Shown: positions 1-11,678 of the stretch, piece by piece
How positions within the stretch are numbered: position 1 is the stretch's first letter
Layout of the letters: each line of letters starts with the position of its first letter
Assembly: GCF_000276665.1 (NCBI RefSeq)
Contig: NW_004955517.1
Coordinates: 1,365,934-1,429,933, forward strand
Direction: 5' to 3'
DNA from: Chinchilla lanigera
Lineage: Eukaryota > Chordata > Mammalia > Rodentia > Chinchillidae
Length of the DNA: 64,000 nt
Position numbers and translations under genes: made by a program
The notes under the pieces: generated by a model
The model's database searches: none
What the model was told of the DNA's origin: nothing
Seen by the model: the letters and a program-made list of their open reading frames with translations, nothing else

Positions 1-65
1 TCAAACTCATGACCTCATGCTTGCTGGGCAGGCACTGTGCCACTGAGCTAAATCCCTGCCCCCCC
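1..65 (-). repeat. ID SINE, antisense, cut by window start
   Basis: The reverse complement reads as a tRNA-derived ID element: a GGGATTTAGCTCAGTGGCACAG-like A box followed by GCCTGCC..GCAAGC and a GAGTTTGA B box. It is truncated at base 1 of the window. Confidence 0.85.
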
Positions 66-3000
66 ATATATATAATTAGTATTCTGTTAATTTCTCAAAC
101 AGTACCGTGACAGGAACATTACCAACATGTTTACAAACGAGGAGAAGAGGAACAGGGCTGGCAGAAGTTGTGCAAACGGCTCAGGGTCACCCAAGGTGTC
201 ACGCAAAGGTTTAAGCGTAGTCCACTTGGCCCCAGAACCTGTGCGCTTCAACCCTGCGATGAAGCTGTCTCCCCGCTCAGCTCAGTCCTGGCGGCGCTGG
301 TGTTCCCAGACCCCATCCTGCGTAGCTTCCCAGTCTTTCCAGTATTCCGCCCCACCATTTCCTACCTCCAGCTCCTCCTCTTACCTGGTGTTTCTCTGCT
401 GGCTGAACCCGACCCACCGGCCCAGCCTCGGATGACGGCTGCCAGTGCCGTGGGCCCGCTGCCCATGGTGTCCAGCCCGCTCCTGGGCTGGCAGCAGAGG
501 CAAGTCTGTGCAGAGCCTTTCGAGGAGCACAAGGTGACCGTTTACAGCAAACAGACAGTCCTTTCCCCCGAAGAACACCACGTCAGAGTGCAGGTGACGC
601 GGCCTTGGCGCTTGCAGAAGTTACTATTTTTCCCTGTGAGCAGGTTCCAGTCTCAGCCACACTTGCGTTTGGTGCTGCTTCCCTGCCCCTTCTGAGGTTC
701 TGCTGCACTGGAAGCCTAGCTCAGGAGGCTCTCTCCACACTGGTCTTGGTGCAGTGATGTGATAGGTAAAATTCATTTGCAGAATAAAACTCCAGGGGCA
801 ATAATAAGTCATAGAAGTCGGGGCTACTTTTCCTGAGTGTTGTCCTAGGTGTCAGATGCTATGCACGCCTTGCCCCTCCTGATCCCCCAGTAACCCTGCG
901 AGCGGAAGCAGTGAGGAGGCCTGGGGCTCTGAGGTGGCACAGCCCACCTGGGGCCCTGACTTCGGGCCTGTGGGAGCTCATCGCCACACCCAGCTCCTTC
1001 TGAGTCCGTTGCTTGTCCTCTGGCTTTCATTAAAACTCATCTCACAAAACCTGGCTTAAGCCAGGGCTAAAAATCTCACTTCGTGTAGCACCTGTGTCAA
1101 AGGTGCTATTCTAAACTCTCCTTTTGGAAAAATCACATTTTAAGAACTTTTTTTAAACTCTACTGAGACCAAATGAGGAGTAGCTCAGAGCCCAGGCCTG
1201 GAAGGTGGCAGCCTCCCTGCGGAAGGACACGCAGGCGGAAGTGAGTGCGGCTGCGCCCTTTCTTAGAAGAGGCAGGCGACTGGTGCAGCAGTTAGGGAGT
1301 GAAAGGAGAAGAAGGGAGTTTAGGATTAGCTTATAAGCTCCTCACAACTAGACAAGTAGATACTCATACCTAAAACTGAACAGAAGGCCATGGTATTTTG
1401 TCAACACTCAGATTCACATGATGCCGGCTTTTCACAAGTCGTTCACTGAAAGATACACAGACACAAACCGAGCCTAAAGAAGGTAAACTGTCTTTGGACT
1501 GTTACCGGACAGTCAGTATGATCAGGCGGACTGTTGTCCAGCAGTTTACATGCAAAACTGTAAGACTGGAGAGAGGATTCTCACTAAATGGCCCAACTCT
1601 ATAATAGCTTCTCCCAAAACACATTTGTGGCTCAAAAGTTCTACTAGGTGATCGTTGGCAAACCAGCGCCAGAAGCCTTCTAAACGTCTCCCTCTTGTGT
1701 GAGGGTTCAAGCTACTGGCCAGTATTTTGAAGACCCTGCGATGGAGAAACCTGTTTGATGCAGTAGTTCTCAAAGTGATTTAATCCATAGCACTGCACGT
1801 ACCCGCCACCACACATAGCCACACTTTTCGCCTCAGGTTCTACCTGCTAACAAACACGTTGAAATATGCTGTTCTGAAGTGTAGTAATTAAATACAGGTA
1901 GATTTTACTTTCCATGAGATGAACTGAATAAATGCAAAATACTGAAGATCATTGTCCTGAAAGTGAAACATACAACAGGCAATAACATTTAGAGAAGAAT
2001 TTTTCTAAGGCAATGCCGTAACTTTCCCTGAGATTCTTCTAGCTTCTCTGCTTAGAGTCTGCGGGTTCTGTGAACATCAGGGAAGTGATTTTACAGCCCC
2101 TGCTCCCTGTCGTGGTGTTGTCTCGTGTGGGCAGGATGCCTGCCTCTCTTAGCCCGGATGGAAAATAACCTATCCATAGGGCAACAGAAGGCAAACAAGG
2201 TAGTTGAGAATCAAAGTGCAGATGAAAGTTCCAGATGCCTCTCTGGAATTGGTTCGTTTTTTTGCCTTATTTCCTCCAGGAAGTGAGAGTTTGCCTTGAT
2301 TAAACTGTGACAGGATGAGATAAAGCATTGGTTTACAAGCCCTCATGTGCATGTTCCGGGTTAGAACAAAACCCGCTAATACCGTGTCACTTCTAACGAA
2401 CAATCTCCTTACCCCAACTTTACCGGCAGTGGTCACCTCTGACCTACTTCAGGGCACTGCTGAGGAATGCCGCGACAGCTGTGTGCTCAGTATTCCTCCT
2501 GTTACTCCCAAGTCCTCCTCCACACGGTGTGCGTGGAAGACCACTTAAAACGCTGGAAATCAGAAAAGCACTCACTTTCTGAGCATAGAGAATTAACAAA
2601 CAAGAGTGAAATGAAAGAATGATTATAAGAAATTATCTTTTATGGATTGGGAAGTCTAACTGACAAAATAAATTTCTAGTTCATTGATTTAGAGTATTCA
2701 ATTTAAGCATTTTATTTATTTTCTTTTTAAATTTAAACACTGCAGTCCGTGTTTCTGGGGCATTAAGAGAATCAGATATTCCTCCAGGGGATAGTAAGCA
2801 TTTTCCTGCCTAAAAGCTCCCTCATGGCTACGTGGGTTATAAAGGTGATAAGGGTTGGTAAAGTCTAACTTTAAAAGTCTGTAGGTGTTATGGAAAACCG
2901 TTCACATCTTCAGGGAATTTACAGACTTTATACCGAGATAATAGTGCAGCAGGGCTTAGCACACTCAAAGTCCAAGTCAGTCATTCCCATCGTTAATTCA

Positions 3001-3430
3001 CAGGACATTCATTGAGCACCTTCCAGCATGGGCCCACTTAAGCAGGCACCATGGCTGGGTTTCCACACACTTCATTATTCAAAGCCAAATGAAAATGCTA
3101 GATTACATGAGCTTCTTGAATATAAACTTTCTTCTTTGCTCTGTCAAATTCCATTTTTTTTTCTTTTTGGTTGCTTGAATTTCAGATTAGCTATACCAGG
3201 GAGCCATCACAGAGATAGGACCGCTAACTTCTGCTCTGTGACTTCCATATACGCTGGCAGCCATGTAAATTACATGGATATGTTGGTTTAAGATTGCATC
3301 TTAGTAACTGTGGCTTCTCACTTCATGCCATTTGGGTTAGGGAAGAAGAAGAACCCAAGTGTCCCACTAGCTGAACAAGGCAGATGTGCACTTAACAGAA
3401 ATGTTGGTTTCTCCCCGTTGTTTGCCCCAG
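1..3430 (+). other. Intron upstream of the TSR3 exon (3' part)
   Basis: No exon is recognisable here. The exon expected just upstream in ADAMTS9 (TSR2, ending in a CDLR-like sequence) is not found in any + frame, so it lies before the window. The stretch starts with an antisense ID SINE (1-65). Positions about 140-710 are more GC-rich and contain a chance open frame. The rest is unremarkable intronic sequence, becoming AT-rich from about 2560. It ends with a pyrimidine-rich tract and a CAG acceptor at 3428-3430. Confidence 0.8.
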
Positions 3431-3641
3431 GTGGCATGTGGCCAGCAGGAGTGAATGCAGTGCCCAGTGCGGGCCGGGCTACCGCACATTAGCCATCTAC
3501 TGTGCCAAATACAGCAGGCTGGATGGGAGGACTGAGAAGGTTGACGACAGTTTCTGCAGCAGTCACCCCAAACCAAACAACCAGGAGAAATGCTCGGGAG
3601 AATGTAACACGGGTGGCTGGCGCTATTCGGCTTGGACGGAA
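3431..3641 (+). CDS. ADAMTS9: ADAMTS9 exon (window exon 1): TSR3 and Trp segment of TSR4
   Basis: The 211-bp exon has a CCCCAG acceptor and a GAA|GTAAGC donor. Its first G completes a codon begun in the upstream exon (phase 2 entry); 70 codons follow, ending at phase 0. The product starts [19 protein letters not shown] and contains the six TSR3 cysteines (CSAQC, IYC, SFC, EKC, GEC), then [10 protein letters not shown], the Trp ladder of TSR4 whose Cys core is in the next exon. TSR3 has Gln where O-fucosylation needs Ser/Thr, so it is probably not O-fucosylated. The sequence is nearly identical to human TSR3 as remembered, the main anchor for calling ADAMTS9. Confidence 0.97.
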
Positions 3642-4112
3642 GTAAGCTGGTTGTCACTCGAGTCTTCACGAATGCTAAGGCTGCTTAGTGTGAGCCTCGT
3701 AGGACTGTGTTAAGATGCCCCCATTTAGGCAATATGGAAGAGAGACCCGTAATTGATTTATAATGCCTGAGCCCGTTCAAGCTCTGCAGGAAAGAATCCC
3801 AAGATTGGTTTGTAATGTCTGACACAAACCTGATGTGTGGAAAACCAGGAGTGATTAAACAGATCAACCTCTTGCTTTTCTGTACTCCACAAGCCATTTC
3901 CAACTTTATTTTCCTGTGCCAGTGAGCTGATATTGACATCAGTATAAACCTGGTAAATAAACTGACAGCACGTAAAGATCTCAGAATAAAAACCAGAGTT
4001 TTTCAAGGATGGGGATTGGTTCCCAAGGGTGGGAGACACAGCACAGGCAGGATCTTGAGCTCACTTTATAAGAAACTCTGTGATGGTTTTGTTTAATTTT
4101 TTGTCCTTACAG
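3642..4112 (+). other. Intron between TSR3 and TSR4 exons
   Basis: This 471-bp intron starts GTAAGC and ends with a T-rich tract and TTACAG. I see no repeat or open frame of note. Confidence 0.9.
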
Positions 4113-4277
4113 TGCTCTAAAAGCTGTGATGGTGGAAGCCAGAGGCGACGGGCTATTTGTGTAAACGCCCAAAACGATGTCCTGGATGACAGCAAATGCA
4201 GCCACCAGGAAAGAGTCACCACTCAGCGGTGCAACGAGTTCCCTTGTCCACGGTGGAAGTCGGGAGATTGGTCAGAG
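4113..4277 (+). CDS. ADAMTS9: ADAMTS9 exon (window exon 2): TSR4 core
   Basis: The 165-bp, 55-codon phase 0/0 exon lies between TTACAG and GAG|GTGAGA. It starts [17 protein letters not shown] and has all six TSR cysteines (CSKSC, AIC, SKC, QRC, FPC). C-S-K-S-C-x-x-G is an O-fucosylation motif. It closes with WKSGDWSE, a WxxW C-mannosylation motif forming the Trp ladder of TSR5. A length divisible by three and symmetric phases mean the exon could be skipped without a frameshift. Confidence 0.97.
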
Positions 4278-5982
4278 GTGAGAGGGGAGGGCGCTTGTCC
4301 CCAGGTCACTCGGATGCCCTCCTGGGTCTCCCCAGGTCTGCGTAGAGGTAAAGCTGCTGAGCCTGACTCCCTCCTCAATGGAGGAAACCGCAGTCCCAGC
4401 TACTCCCCACTGACTGATGGTCCCCGTGACTGTACCTGCCAGTGACTCCGGAGCCTCCCTGGGCTGGCTGAATCGCTCTTCCCGCTGGCTTCTGCCGGTC
4501 CTCCCCTCACTTCCTCTTTGAGCCCTACCTATGTTGCGGGCTGGAAACCAGGGCTTTATGGATCAGAAAACCAAGCTAACTTGAAATCTATGTCGGGTTT
4601 CCTACTTCCTCTTTTGGAAATCAGAGAGGTAGAACCCAGTGAGTGACCTTTGTTACCTAGCAATCCAGTCCCTGGAGGAAAACTTGGACAAAAGCGAGAA
4701 AAGACCAGGTTGATATTCCAGATTTGAGCCTTTCCCATCCCTGCCTTTATGAAGCACGAAGCAGCGCCTCTACTGCTTATGTGTGCCCAGGGCCGCAAGA
4801 GAAGGCAGACGCAGAACTTTTGCCTGTCTGGGAAGGGAGACTCACTGTTCGCACAGCCCCGTGTTCAGGCAGCCCTGTGAGGTTCTCTCCCGGAGTGAGA
4901 CCCTTTCCACCTTCCTTCTGGGGGTCATCAGCCAGCCAGGTTGCGGGTGGGGAGGGAAGGTAGTTACAGCCTCCGCTGCCAACGTGCACGCGTGTCTCCC
5001 CCAGGGAGATGGGCGCTAACTGTTCGCTTTTACCGTCACGCGCCGTGCCTGTCTGAGAAGACAGTACTAATGCTGCTGGAATGGGGGAGAAGTGGCAGCT
5101 TTTGTGATTGTTAGGGCCTGGTTCCTGGGTAGCTTAGCATCCCTGGTGCTTGAGCTCTAGGCTGAACTCAAGACTTGATTTTTAAAAAGTGAAAGGGGGT
5201 CATGGGTTTAAGTTTTATTTGGATAGCTGATACTACTTGAAGTATCATTTCAAATTAAATAACAGACCTTTGTAAGAATACTTGATAAAATGTGGGTGGG
5301 GAGGATCAAACTGTAAATTCAGGATTCAAGATTCCTTAGACTGATTCAAGATTCCAAAGACTGGAAGAAAAGAATGAAGCGTTGATAACATTCTCCCTTG
5401 AGGAGTGAAATTTTGGATTATTATGATTTTGTCTTCTGTGTTCTTTCTGTGTTTTGCAAATGTTCTAAAGTGGACATGAATAACAATTAAAAGATCACCT
5501 TTAACGATTTTTTGAATGGAATTTGTGTTAAGCACTTTCCTTTGGGTTTTTTTTTTCAGTTAGTTTTCAAAGCCCTTTGCAGTAGATGTTATAATTATCC
5601 CCATTTTACAAGAAATAAAGGCACAGAGGGACCATACTACTTGGTTGCATGGGGGGCCAGACCTACGTTGGTCTGACTCAGAATTCCCATGCTTATCCCC
5701 GAATGCTAGAAAGCCATGACTTGTTTTTCAGTGTGCTAGAGCATGGTGCTCTGCTGACTTTATGTTCTGTTTGTAGTTGGCTCCGAATCTAGGAATGCAG
5801 AGAGAAAAGGCAAGAGAGGGGGTGAGGAGGAGAGAAGAGAGGGGCTGGTGTGTTCACCAGCTGCTCCGGGCTGGAGGCGAGGGTGTGGGAAAAGGCACAA
5901 CTGCTCTTGCTAATCAGTGACCAACCGTGCCAAACGCGCGCGTTGATCAGAAATGGCCCTTGTGGCTCTGCTTTTGTTCCAG
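4278..5982 (+). other. Intron between TSR4 and TSR5 exons
   Basis: This 1.7-kb intron is GC-rich in its first 800 bp and AT-rich after about 5160. It holds a MIR remnant at about 5570-5700 and a purine-rich stretch (GAGAGG repeats) near 5800-5860. I see no gene in it. Confidence 0.85.
5570..5700 (-). repeat. MIR SINE remnant, antisense
   Basis: The segment TTATCCCCATTTTAC followed by AAAGGCACAGAGGGA is the reverse complement of the conserved MIR core and tail (CCTCAGTTTCCTCATCTGTAAAATGGGGATAA region). Confidence 0.6.
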
Positions 5983-6147
5983 TGCTTGGTCACCTGTGGC
6001 AAGGGGCATAAGCACCGGCAGGTCTGGTGTCAGTTCGGTGAAGATCAAGTGAGCGATAGGATCTGTGACCCCGAGGCCAAGCCCGCGTCCATGCAGACGT
6101 GTCAGCAGCCGGAATGTGCATCCTGGCAGGCGGGTCCCTGGGGACAG
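5983..6147 (+). CDS. ADAMTS9: ADAMTS9 exon (window exon 3): TSR5 core
   Basis: The 165-bp, 55-codon phase 0/0 exon lies between TTGTTCCAG and CAG|GTATTT. The product starts [19 protein letters not shown] with six cysteines (CLVTC, VWC, RIC, QTC, PEC) and an O-fucosylation motif at C-L-V-T-C-G-K-G. It ends WQAGPWGQ, the Trp segment of TSR6. The sequence is closely conserved with human TSR5, including the [17 protein letters not shown] loop. The donor (GTATTT) is weaker than those of neighbouring exons. Confidence 0.97.
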
Positions 6148-7367
6148 GTATTTGGAACTTCAGAACGATAACATTCTTAACTGCATTCTTTCCTTCTTAT
6201 CTGGAGAGGGCTTGCGTAGGGTCATCCCTGGGGAGAGGGGATTCGCAGCAGTGCCCCATGGCACGCAGGCACCAGCAGGGGCAGGCGGGCGTGGGAAACC
6301 CTGTGGCCTGGCGCGGCCCTCCCGCATCTGTCACTCCAGTCACGCTCATGAGCATGTTGTCACCCCTGCCTCCAACTGCACGGGAGCTGTCAAACGGATC
6401 TGCAACAGACGTCACTCTGGCTGGTGATCTTCCCAGGTGCCCCTCGGGCTCCATTTCAGTGTGATCACAAGGCAGAGAGCGCCTTTGGCGGGAGGATCAG
6501 GACTGGGATCTGGACGGGATATTTTGGCTCCTGATACCACAGCTGCATAGCTCGCCTCTCATAAATAAGTCTGACTCTTCCAACGTGACTAACTCTGTCA
6601 AAGCGTGCAGGACGTGGGGCTGGGAAAGGACCTCTTCCAGGCCTGGGGTTGGTGGGTTGTGCGGTCTTAGGTTGGGCTGTCCTTAGAGAAGGAGGAGGCT
6701 CCCTTGGGCTTGTGTTTACTCCTACAATCGAGCCCTTCCCAATATAGAGACAGAAGCACGCCAGCTGCTGTTAAAGCGGCACTCTGAGTTCCAGCAGAAG
6801 TGGAGCGGCCCTCTGCTGTCTCTTATGTAACTCTTCAAGAATCGCTGTCCCTCCGCTCTGACCAGCCGCAGCACTTCTGTCCTGTGGCCTCCGTCTTCAT
6901 TCCTAACCTTCGTGCAGCTTGGTGACTGCCCTGTACTGCTTTTTCATCACATCAGCAGGCTTCTGAGGCGCCCCCACTTCATAGATCCCCAGACCAGGGG
7001 CAAAGCCTGCCTGAAAAAGCAGAAAGGGCCCCACACACGTCGGAAGCCTGCCTGCTTGTTGCCTACAGTCACATAACTCTCCGGGAGTAAGGAAGAGAGC
7101 AGCATCTTCCGGCGGATGAGCCTATTTTATCCACTACACACCAGGCCAGTCCTAGGTCATCTTCTGTCTAGACATTTGACCTTCTTGTGGCTGATCATGT
7201 GACTTGGGAGCAGTTCTTTTCTTTTAATTATTGTATTTAAAAGTGATAAACACTGTAAGAAATTCTACACAATGTAATTTAGCAAAAAGGAGAAATCCTA
7301 AAAATCTGGTTTGATCTTTTTCTTTTTACTTTTTAGATTTGTGTCTTCATTTGTTCTGTTCCGTTTG

Positions 7368-7452
7368 CTTTGGTTTGGCTCTAAGGATCAAACCCAGAGC
7401 ATTATGCATATTAAGCTTATGCTTACCCCTGACCTGTATACCCCAGCCCTTT
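7368..7452 (-). repeat. Degenerate ID-like SINE, antisense
   Basis: GGATCAAACCCAGAGCATTATGCAT... ending in ATACCCCAGCCC is a diverged reverse complement of an ID/tRNA-type SINE (GGGCTGGGG...GGGTTTGATCC). Confidence 0.6.
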
Positions 7453-7680
7453 CTTCTTGTGTCAGTTTTTGTAATTTGTATGTCTCTAGACTATTTGAGT
7501 TTGTTTCATGTTCATCTAGATTATCTAATTTGTGGGCCTAAAATTGTTCAAGGAACTCTCTCATCAGCCTTTCAATTACTGTGGTAATGTTCCTTCTTTC
7601 ACTTCTGGATTGAGTCATTGGAATCTTTTTTCTTTTGTTCTTAAACATTTGTCAGTTTTGTTAATTATTCCAAGAGCCAG
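7453..7680 (-). repeat. Degenerate L1 ORF2 fragment, antisense
   Basis: The order TGTGTCAGTTTTTGTAATTTG, TCATCTAGATTATCTAATTTG, AAAATTGTTCAAGG, GGTAATGTTCC and TCAGTTTTGTTAATTATTCC follows the reverse complement of the L1 ORF2 reverse-transcriptase region. It is too decayed to code. Confidence 0.65.
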
Positions 7681-8017
7681 TTACTTCCTCAGAATAAGGT
7701 CATAGCACTCTTCTAAGAACTGGTCTTAGCCCAGCGCTTTGCTGGCTAGAGTGTGAAAAATATAAAAATGGCAGAAGTGCCCCTCTCCTTTCCTAGAGTT
7801 CAGCCAAGGAATCGGACCCAGTAAGATAAAACTCCCTGTGTCCTCATAATAACTGGTCAGTGTCATTTTCACAAAGCAGGATTGCCCCCTTTTTACCTAA
7901 CTTCTTCGGTGCCAACCCTCTGGCCCGTGATGATGGAAAATTTATCCCCTGCCAGACGTTATGGTGAAAGGAAAGAAGGAAATGACTCCTGAATTTTGGT
8001 CTCATTTCCTCCCCCAG

Positions 8018-8137
8018 TGCAGTGTCACTTGTGGACAGGGTTACCAGCTGAGAGCAGTGAAGTGCGTCATGGGGACTTACATGGCGGTGGTGGATGATAA
8101 TGACTGCAACGCAGCCACCAGACCCACCCACACCCAG
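8018..8137 (+). CDS. ADAMTS9: ADAMTS9 exon (window exon 4): TSR6 core, first part
   Basis: The 120-bp, 40-codon phase 0/0 exon lies between CCCCCAG and CAG|GTGAGC. It starts [19 protein letters not shown] and contains the first four TSR6 cysteines (CSVTC, VKC, NDC); the last two (DC, PPC) are in the next exon, so TSR6 is the only repeat here whose Cys core is split by an intron. C-S-V-T-C-G-Q-G is an O-fucosylation motif. The [17 protein letters not shown] end matches human ADAMTS9 closely. Confidence 0.97.
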
Positions 8138-9046
8138 GTGAGCCTCCTGTGTCCCGTTCAGGTCCCGCCCCTCCCGACTTCCAGGAGTTCCGGCAGTGTC
8201 AGAATCGGCTCAGAGGTAGGTACGAAGGCGGAGAAGCCAGCTGATCAAGTTATCTGGAGTTAGTTATTTGCTATGTTAGAATCTGATATTTTGCTTTACT
8301 GACTTTATTCTTTCCTAGTTATTTAAAGTATACGTAAGTTTGATTTTACTTTTTATTGGCTGTCAAATTTTGGTTGGTTTTGTTTTCTTGAACCAAGATT
8401 TTTTAATGATTTCCTTGTAGAATTCAATAACTACTGTCATAAGTTCAGGAAGTGCGTGTTCAAGCTATCTTGGACCAGCTCACAAGTGCCAACTGGTAAA
8501 TTTTATAGGAACACTGTGAGCTGGAATTGAAACATAGCTGTTATTCAAGTGGAAAAATACAACCTATTGTGAAAGAGATGCTATTAAAAGCAAAGCTTAT
8601 CAGGATTTTAAAGTACCACTTCCTAGTCATTTTACTATTATCTGTGTCCCGGAGGATACTTGCACTTGCGTGTGTTTGCATGGTGGATGTCCTATGTACT
8701 ATGTGCGCTACTGAACATCTTTTCCCGACCCTTGTATTGACTCATATCAATTTGGCAGCTTGAAATTAGCCGTGGTGAGAGCGCTTCACCAAAGAAATCG
8801 TCAAGTGTTGTGATAGGGCTTTCTTTATTGTTTGTCTATTGTTTCGACTTAAGAAAGTGATGGGAAAATGTTAATAATGAAGGTTAAACTTAAAAGAATC
8901 TTCTCCCTGTGGCTGTTACATGATAAATAGCACGCTGTTAGATCTGCCAGTGCTCGTGTCTTTGATTCTTCAGAGACTTCTTTCAAAGCAATGGGCAGCA
9001 AGTCGGGTTCTGACAAACATCTCATCCTTTCAGTCCCACCTTCCCT

Positions 9047-9205
9047 TATTTTTGTGGTCCTTGGGATTAAACTCAAGGCCTTTGCATTGGACTAGAACCC
9101 CAACCATTTTTCATTTTTATATTGAGATAGGGTCTCACTAAGTCACTAAATTGTCTAGACCAGCCTTGAGCTTGCTATCCTCCTGTTTCAGCTTCCTAGA
9201 GTGAA
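9047..9205 (-). repeat. ID-B1 dimeric SINE, antisense
   Basis: On the + strand an antisense ID-like unit (GGTCCTTGGGATTAAACTCAAGGCC to CCCCAACC) is followed by a T-rich linker and an antisense B1-like unit (GAGATAGGGTCTCACTAAGT ... TCCTCCTGTTTCAGCTTCC). The same order recurs at 55383. Confidence 0.75.
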
Positions 9206-9330
9206 GTGATTGCTCATCTGTGGCAGCATATCTTTCTCACCTTTCTCATAAATATAAACAAAGCATCAACTTGCACGCACCCAGAGCTACATTTTTCAGA
9301 GTTTAGCAATAGCTTTAAAATTTCAGCAAA

Positions 9331-9411
9331 GGGGCTGGGGATTTAACTCAGCGGCACAGCCCCTGCCTGGCAAGCGCAAGGTTGTGAGTTCGATTCCCGG
9401 TACTGGGAAAA
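9331..9411 (+). repeat. ID SINE with perfect 14-bp target site duplication
   Basis: A full ID element (GGGGCTGGGGATTTAACTCAG ... GAGTTCGATTCCCGGTACTGGG plus A tail) is flanked by the identical 14-mer AAAATTTCAGCAAA at 9317-9330 and 9412-9425. The intact duplication suggests a fairly recent L1-mediated insertion. Confidence 0.93.
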
Positions 9412-9513
9412 AAAATTTCAGCAAAAATCAACCAAGGCATTTTGTGGGAAAATCAATTGGCTACATGGAATTTAAACATTGTGTTATTATTTGTAAATTA
9501 TTTGCTCCACACC

Positions 9514-9893
9514 TATCTTAGTTACCTTTCTCTCATTGCTGAGACAAAATACCCCACACCCAGTGTTAAAGGAGGAAAGGTTTATTTGGTTACAGTGTGG
9601 AGGTTTTAGTCCATGATCAGCTGGCTCCAGGGCAGGGTGGCACATGGCAGAGGGACAGCTGTTCACAGCAGCAGAAGACAGCAAAAGCAACAAGAGCAAA
9701 GAGGAGCCACAAGCCTATTTACCTCCCTTATATTGTAAGCAGGCTACCACCCTAGGGCAGATAGAGCACTCACACCCCAACCTCAGTACTATACAATGAA
9801 CCCATCAGAAACTGTAGATTCAGCCACCTCAGAAAAGCCTGCCCCCCACAACCAAATGAGGCTTTGGGGGACATCGAGGCACAAACCATAACA
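9514..9893 (-). mobile_element. Solo MaLR-type LTR, antisense
   Basis: The reverse complement starts TGTTATGGTTTGTGCCTCGATG, has a polyadenylation signal (AATAAACC) near its 3' end and finishes with AGCAATGAGAGAAAGGTAACTAAGAT-like sequence, the plan of MST/MLT-type ERVL-MaLR LTRs. It is the same family as the + strand copy at 15326-15787. No internal region or second LTR is adjacent. Confidence 0.75.
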
Positions 9894-9982
9894 GCATCCT
9901 TTAACGCAGTAAAATTTATGAAAAGTGAGCATGTGCACACTTCTCCTGCACGTGATTTCTGTGTATGTGTGTGTGAATATGT

Positions 9983-10004
9983 ACACACACACACACACAC
10001 ACAC
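9983..10004. repeat. (CA)n microsatellite
   Basis: About eleven uninterrupted CA units are followed by interrupted CA/GC-CA repeats to about 10020, and preceded by a short TG-rich stretch. Confidence 0.95.
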
Positions 10005-11454
10005 TCATGCACACGCACACTCCCACAAGAGAGTGTGCTCTTTCCTCCACACACCATTCTGTAGGAGCCTGGATTTGGGTGTTTTTGTGTCATCTTTGCT
10101 CATTGCAGGAGGGGGGATTTGAACCGCGGCTGCCCAGAACAGGCGCTTGAGCGGGCCTTCTGTGCCCAAGGCACAGGCTGCACCGTGAGCCCTTCTGTGT
10201 GCCGCACTTTAGCGTGTGCCGTTGGTGGGCAAAGGACGTCAAGAAAGTAGATGTGGCAGTGCCGCTTTTGTTGTCAGCAGTCAGTTACCCAGACAACACC
10301 TGTGACTTATGTGCTCTTCATTTCTGTTATTTCACTGCAAGTATGATAAATGCCTGGGAAATGTCAGCTATGATGCCACGAATGCCAGCAAGCAGGAGCT
10401 AGTGATTCCCTTAGAGAAACATGCTCCTCGATGATTATCCCCGATGGCCCCTGGGGAGGCTCCCAGCAGAAGGTAGACAATTCCTTCACTCAGGGAAGAG
10501 GCCCTGGGGACTTCTGTGGACCAGAGGCAATGGCACAGGCGAGGTCTGGAGCCAAGCAGCAGGCCCCCTTACTCCCTGGGTTTCGCTGTAAGGGAGGCGT
10601 CACTTGGAACCACACCCGGCACGGCAGCACGGTCCCTGTCGCAGGCGTGTGGTGCAAATGAATTAAATCAGGAGCAGTGGCTCACCGCTGTGGCTGGAGA
10701 TAATTGTGGTCAGGTGTGTACATGTGGGAACATTATTGACACGCAGATGACTTCATCTGTCGCAGGGCCTTCCTCTGAGTGACTGAGGGGCTGTGTGAAT
10801 TCTAGGCACTGCCTACTGAGTACACCTTCTATTCCCACGCTTGACCTTCAGGACTGCAGGTGTTATCTTTAGGTAAACTGGGAAAACAGGTTCATGATTA
10901 GCAGATTTTGATCAGGGAACTCACTGCAGTATGAGAACAGAATTTAGCTGTGATAATTTTAAAACACTAACAGTTACTAATAGTTAATGCTTAATTTTTT
11001 GACCAATTTTACATGCTTACATCTGGTATTCTGAACAACTACTTTGAAGGTAACAGTATGCAATATAACAGCCATTACCGATTTCCTATCTACTTGTTTT
11101 CAAGTTCTGTATCATTTTTAATGTTTTTTCTTATTTTTATTCTCTTTAAAATAAAAAAGAGGTGAAGAATTTAAAAATAAATGTTGCCCTGTTCTTTCCA
11201 GTCATACAGATCCCTTCATATTACTTTCATGAATAAATGTGGCCTTAAAAATCATTAAGTAGACCCCAGGTCTGTATTAGGCGCCCACAAAGATCATGCC
11301 GCCTTCTGCTGTTGAGGGACCGAGGCTGAGGAGTGCCGTGGGACTTGCAGAGACGCAGAGATCCGAGCTGTCCGATGTCTGGTCCTGCCTTCTCACTCTG
11401 TGGCCTCTTCAAAGGCGTGCTGGCTTGGGTAACCGTCTTCCCCCTTCACTCTAG

Positions 11455-11559
11455 GACTGCGAGTTGCCGCCGTGTCATCCTCCCCCGGTGGCCCCACAGG
11501 CAAGGAGGAGCTCACACAGCGTGCCGAGGACCCAGTGGCGATTTGGGTCCTGGACTTCA
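11455..11559 (+). CDS. ADAMTS9: ADAMTS9 exon (window exon 5): end of TSR6, Pro-rich linker, TSR7 Trp segment
   Basis: The 105-bp, 35-codon phase 0/0 exon lies between CACTCTAG and TCA|GTAAGG. It reads [20 protein letters not shown] then [15 protein letters not shown]: the last two cysteines of TSR6, a Pro/Arg/Ser-rich flexible linker and the Trp ladder of TSR7. The human linker has a similar length and ends in the same TQWRFGSWT. It is followed by an unusually short intron of 119 bp. Confidence 0.95.
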
Positions 11560-11678
11560 GTAAGGCCCCGGGGGGAGAGGGGGAGGGCGGAGGGGCGGCC
11601 GTGCTCCTGCACCGCTGTGGGGGGTGGGCTGCCGCCGCTTCACGTCGCAAGTCTGTGTTATTTCACTCCAACGCCCAG

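Larger units (their letters stand above)
6148..8017 (+). other. Intron between TSR5 and TSR6 exons
   Basis: This 1.9-kb intron is GC-rich up to about 7200, with no recognisable gene. From 7316 it carries an ID-like SINE fragment and a degenerate antisense L1 fragment, then unique sequence and a T/C-rich acceptor tract (TTTCCTCCCCCAG). Confidence 0.85.
8138..11454 (+). other. Intron between the two TSR6 exons
   Basis: This 3.3-kb intron carries an antisense ID-B1 dimer, a young ID SINE with perfect target duplications, an antisense MaLR LTR and a CA microsatellite. The stretch 10900-11260 is AT-rich. No coding potential is seen. Confidence 0.85.

Noticed and set aside
168..695. 175-codon open frame in GC-rich sequence, including a CAG|GTGACG donor-like site
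   Set aside because: The content does not match the expected TSR2 exon or any ADAMTS9 part, and its end phase (0) does not fit the phase-2 entry of the TSR3 exon.
9331..9411. tRNA-like sequence with A and B boxes, repeated at several sites
   Set aside because: The sequence, A tail and target duplications show ID SINEs, not tRNA genes.
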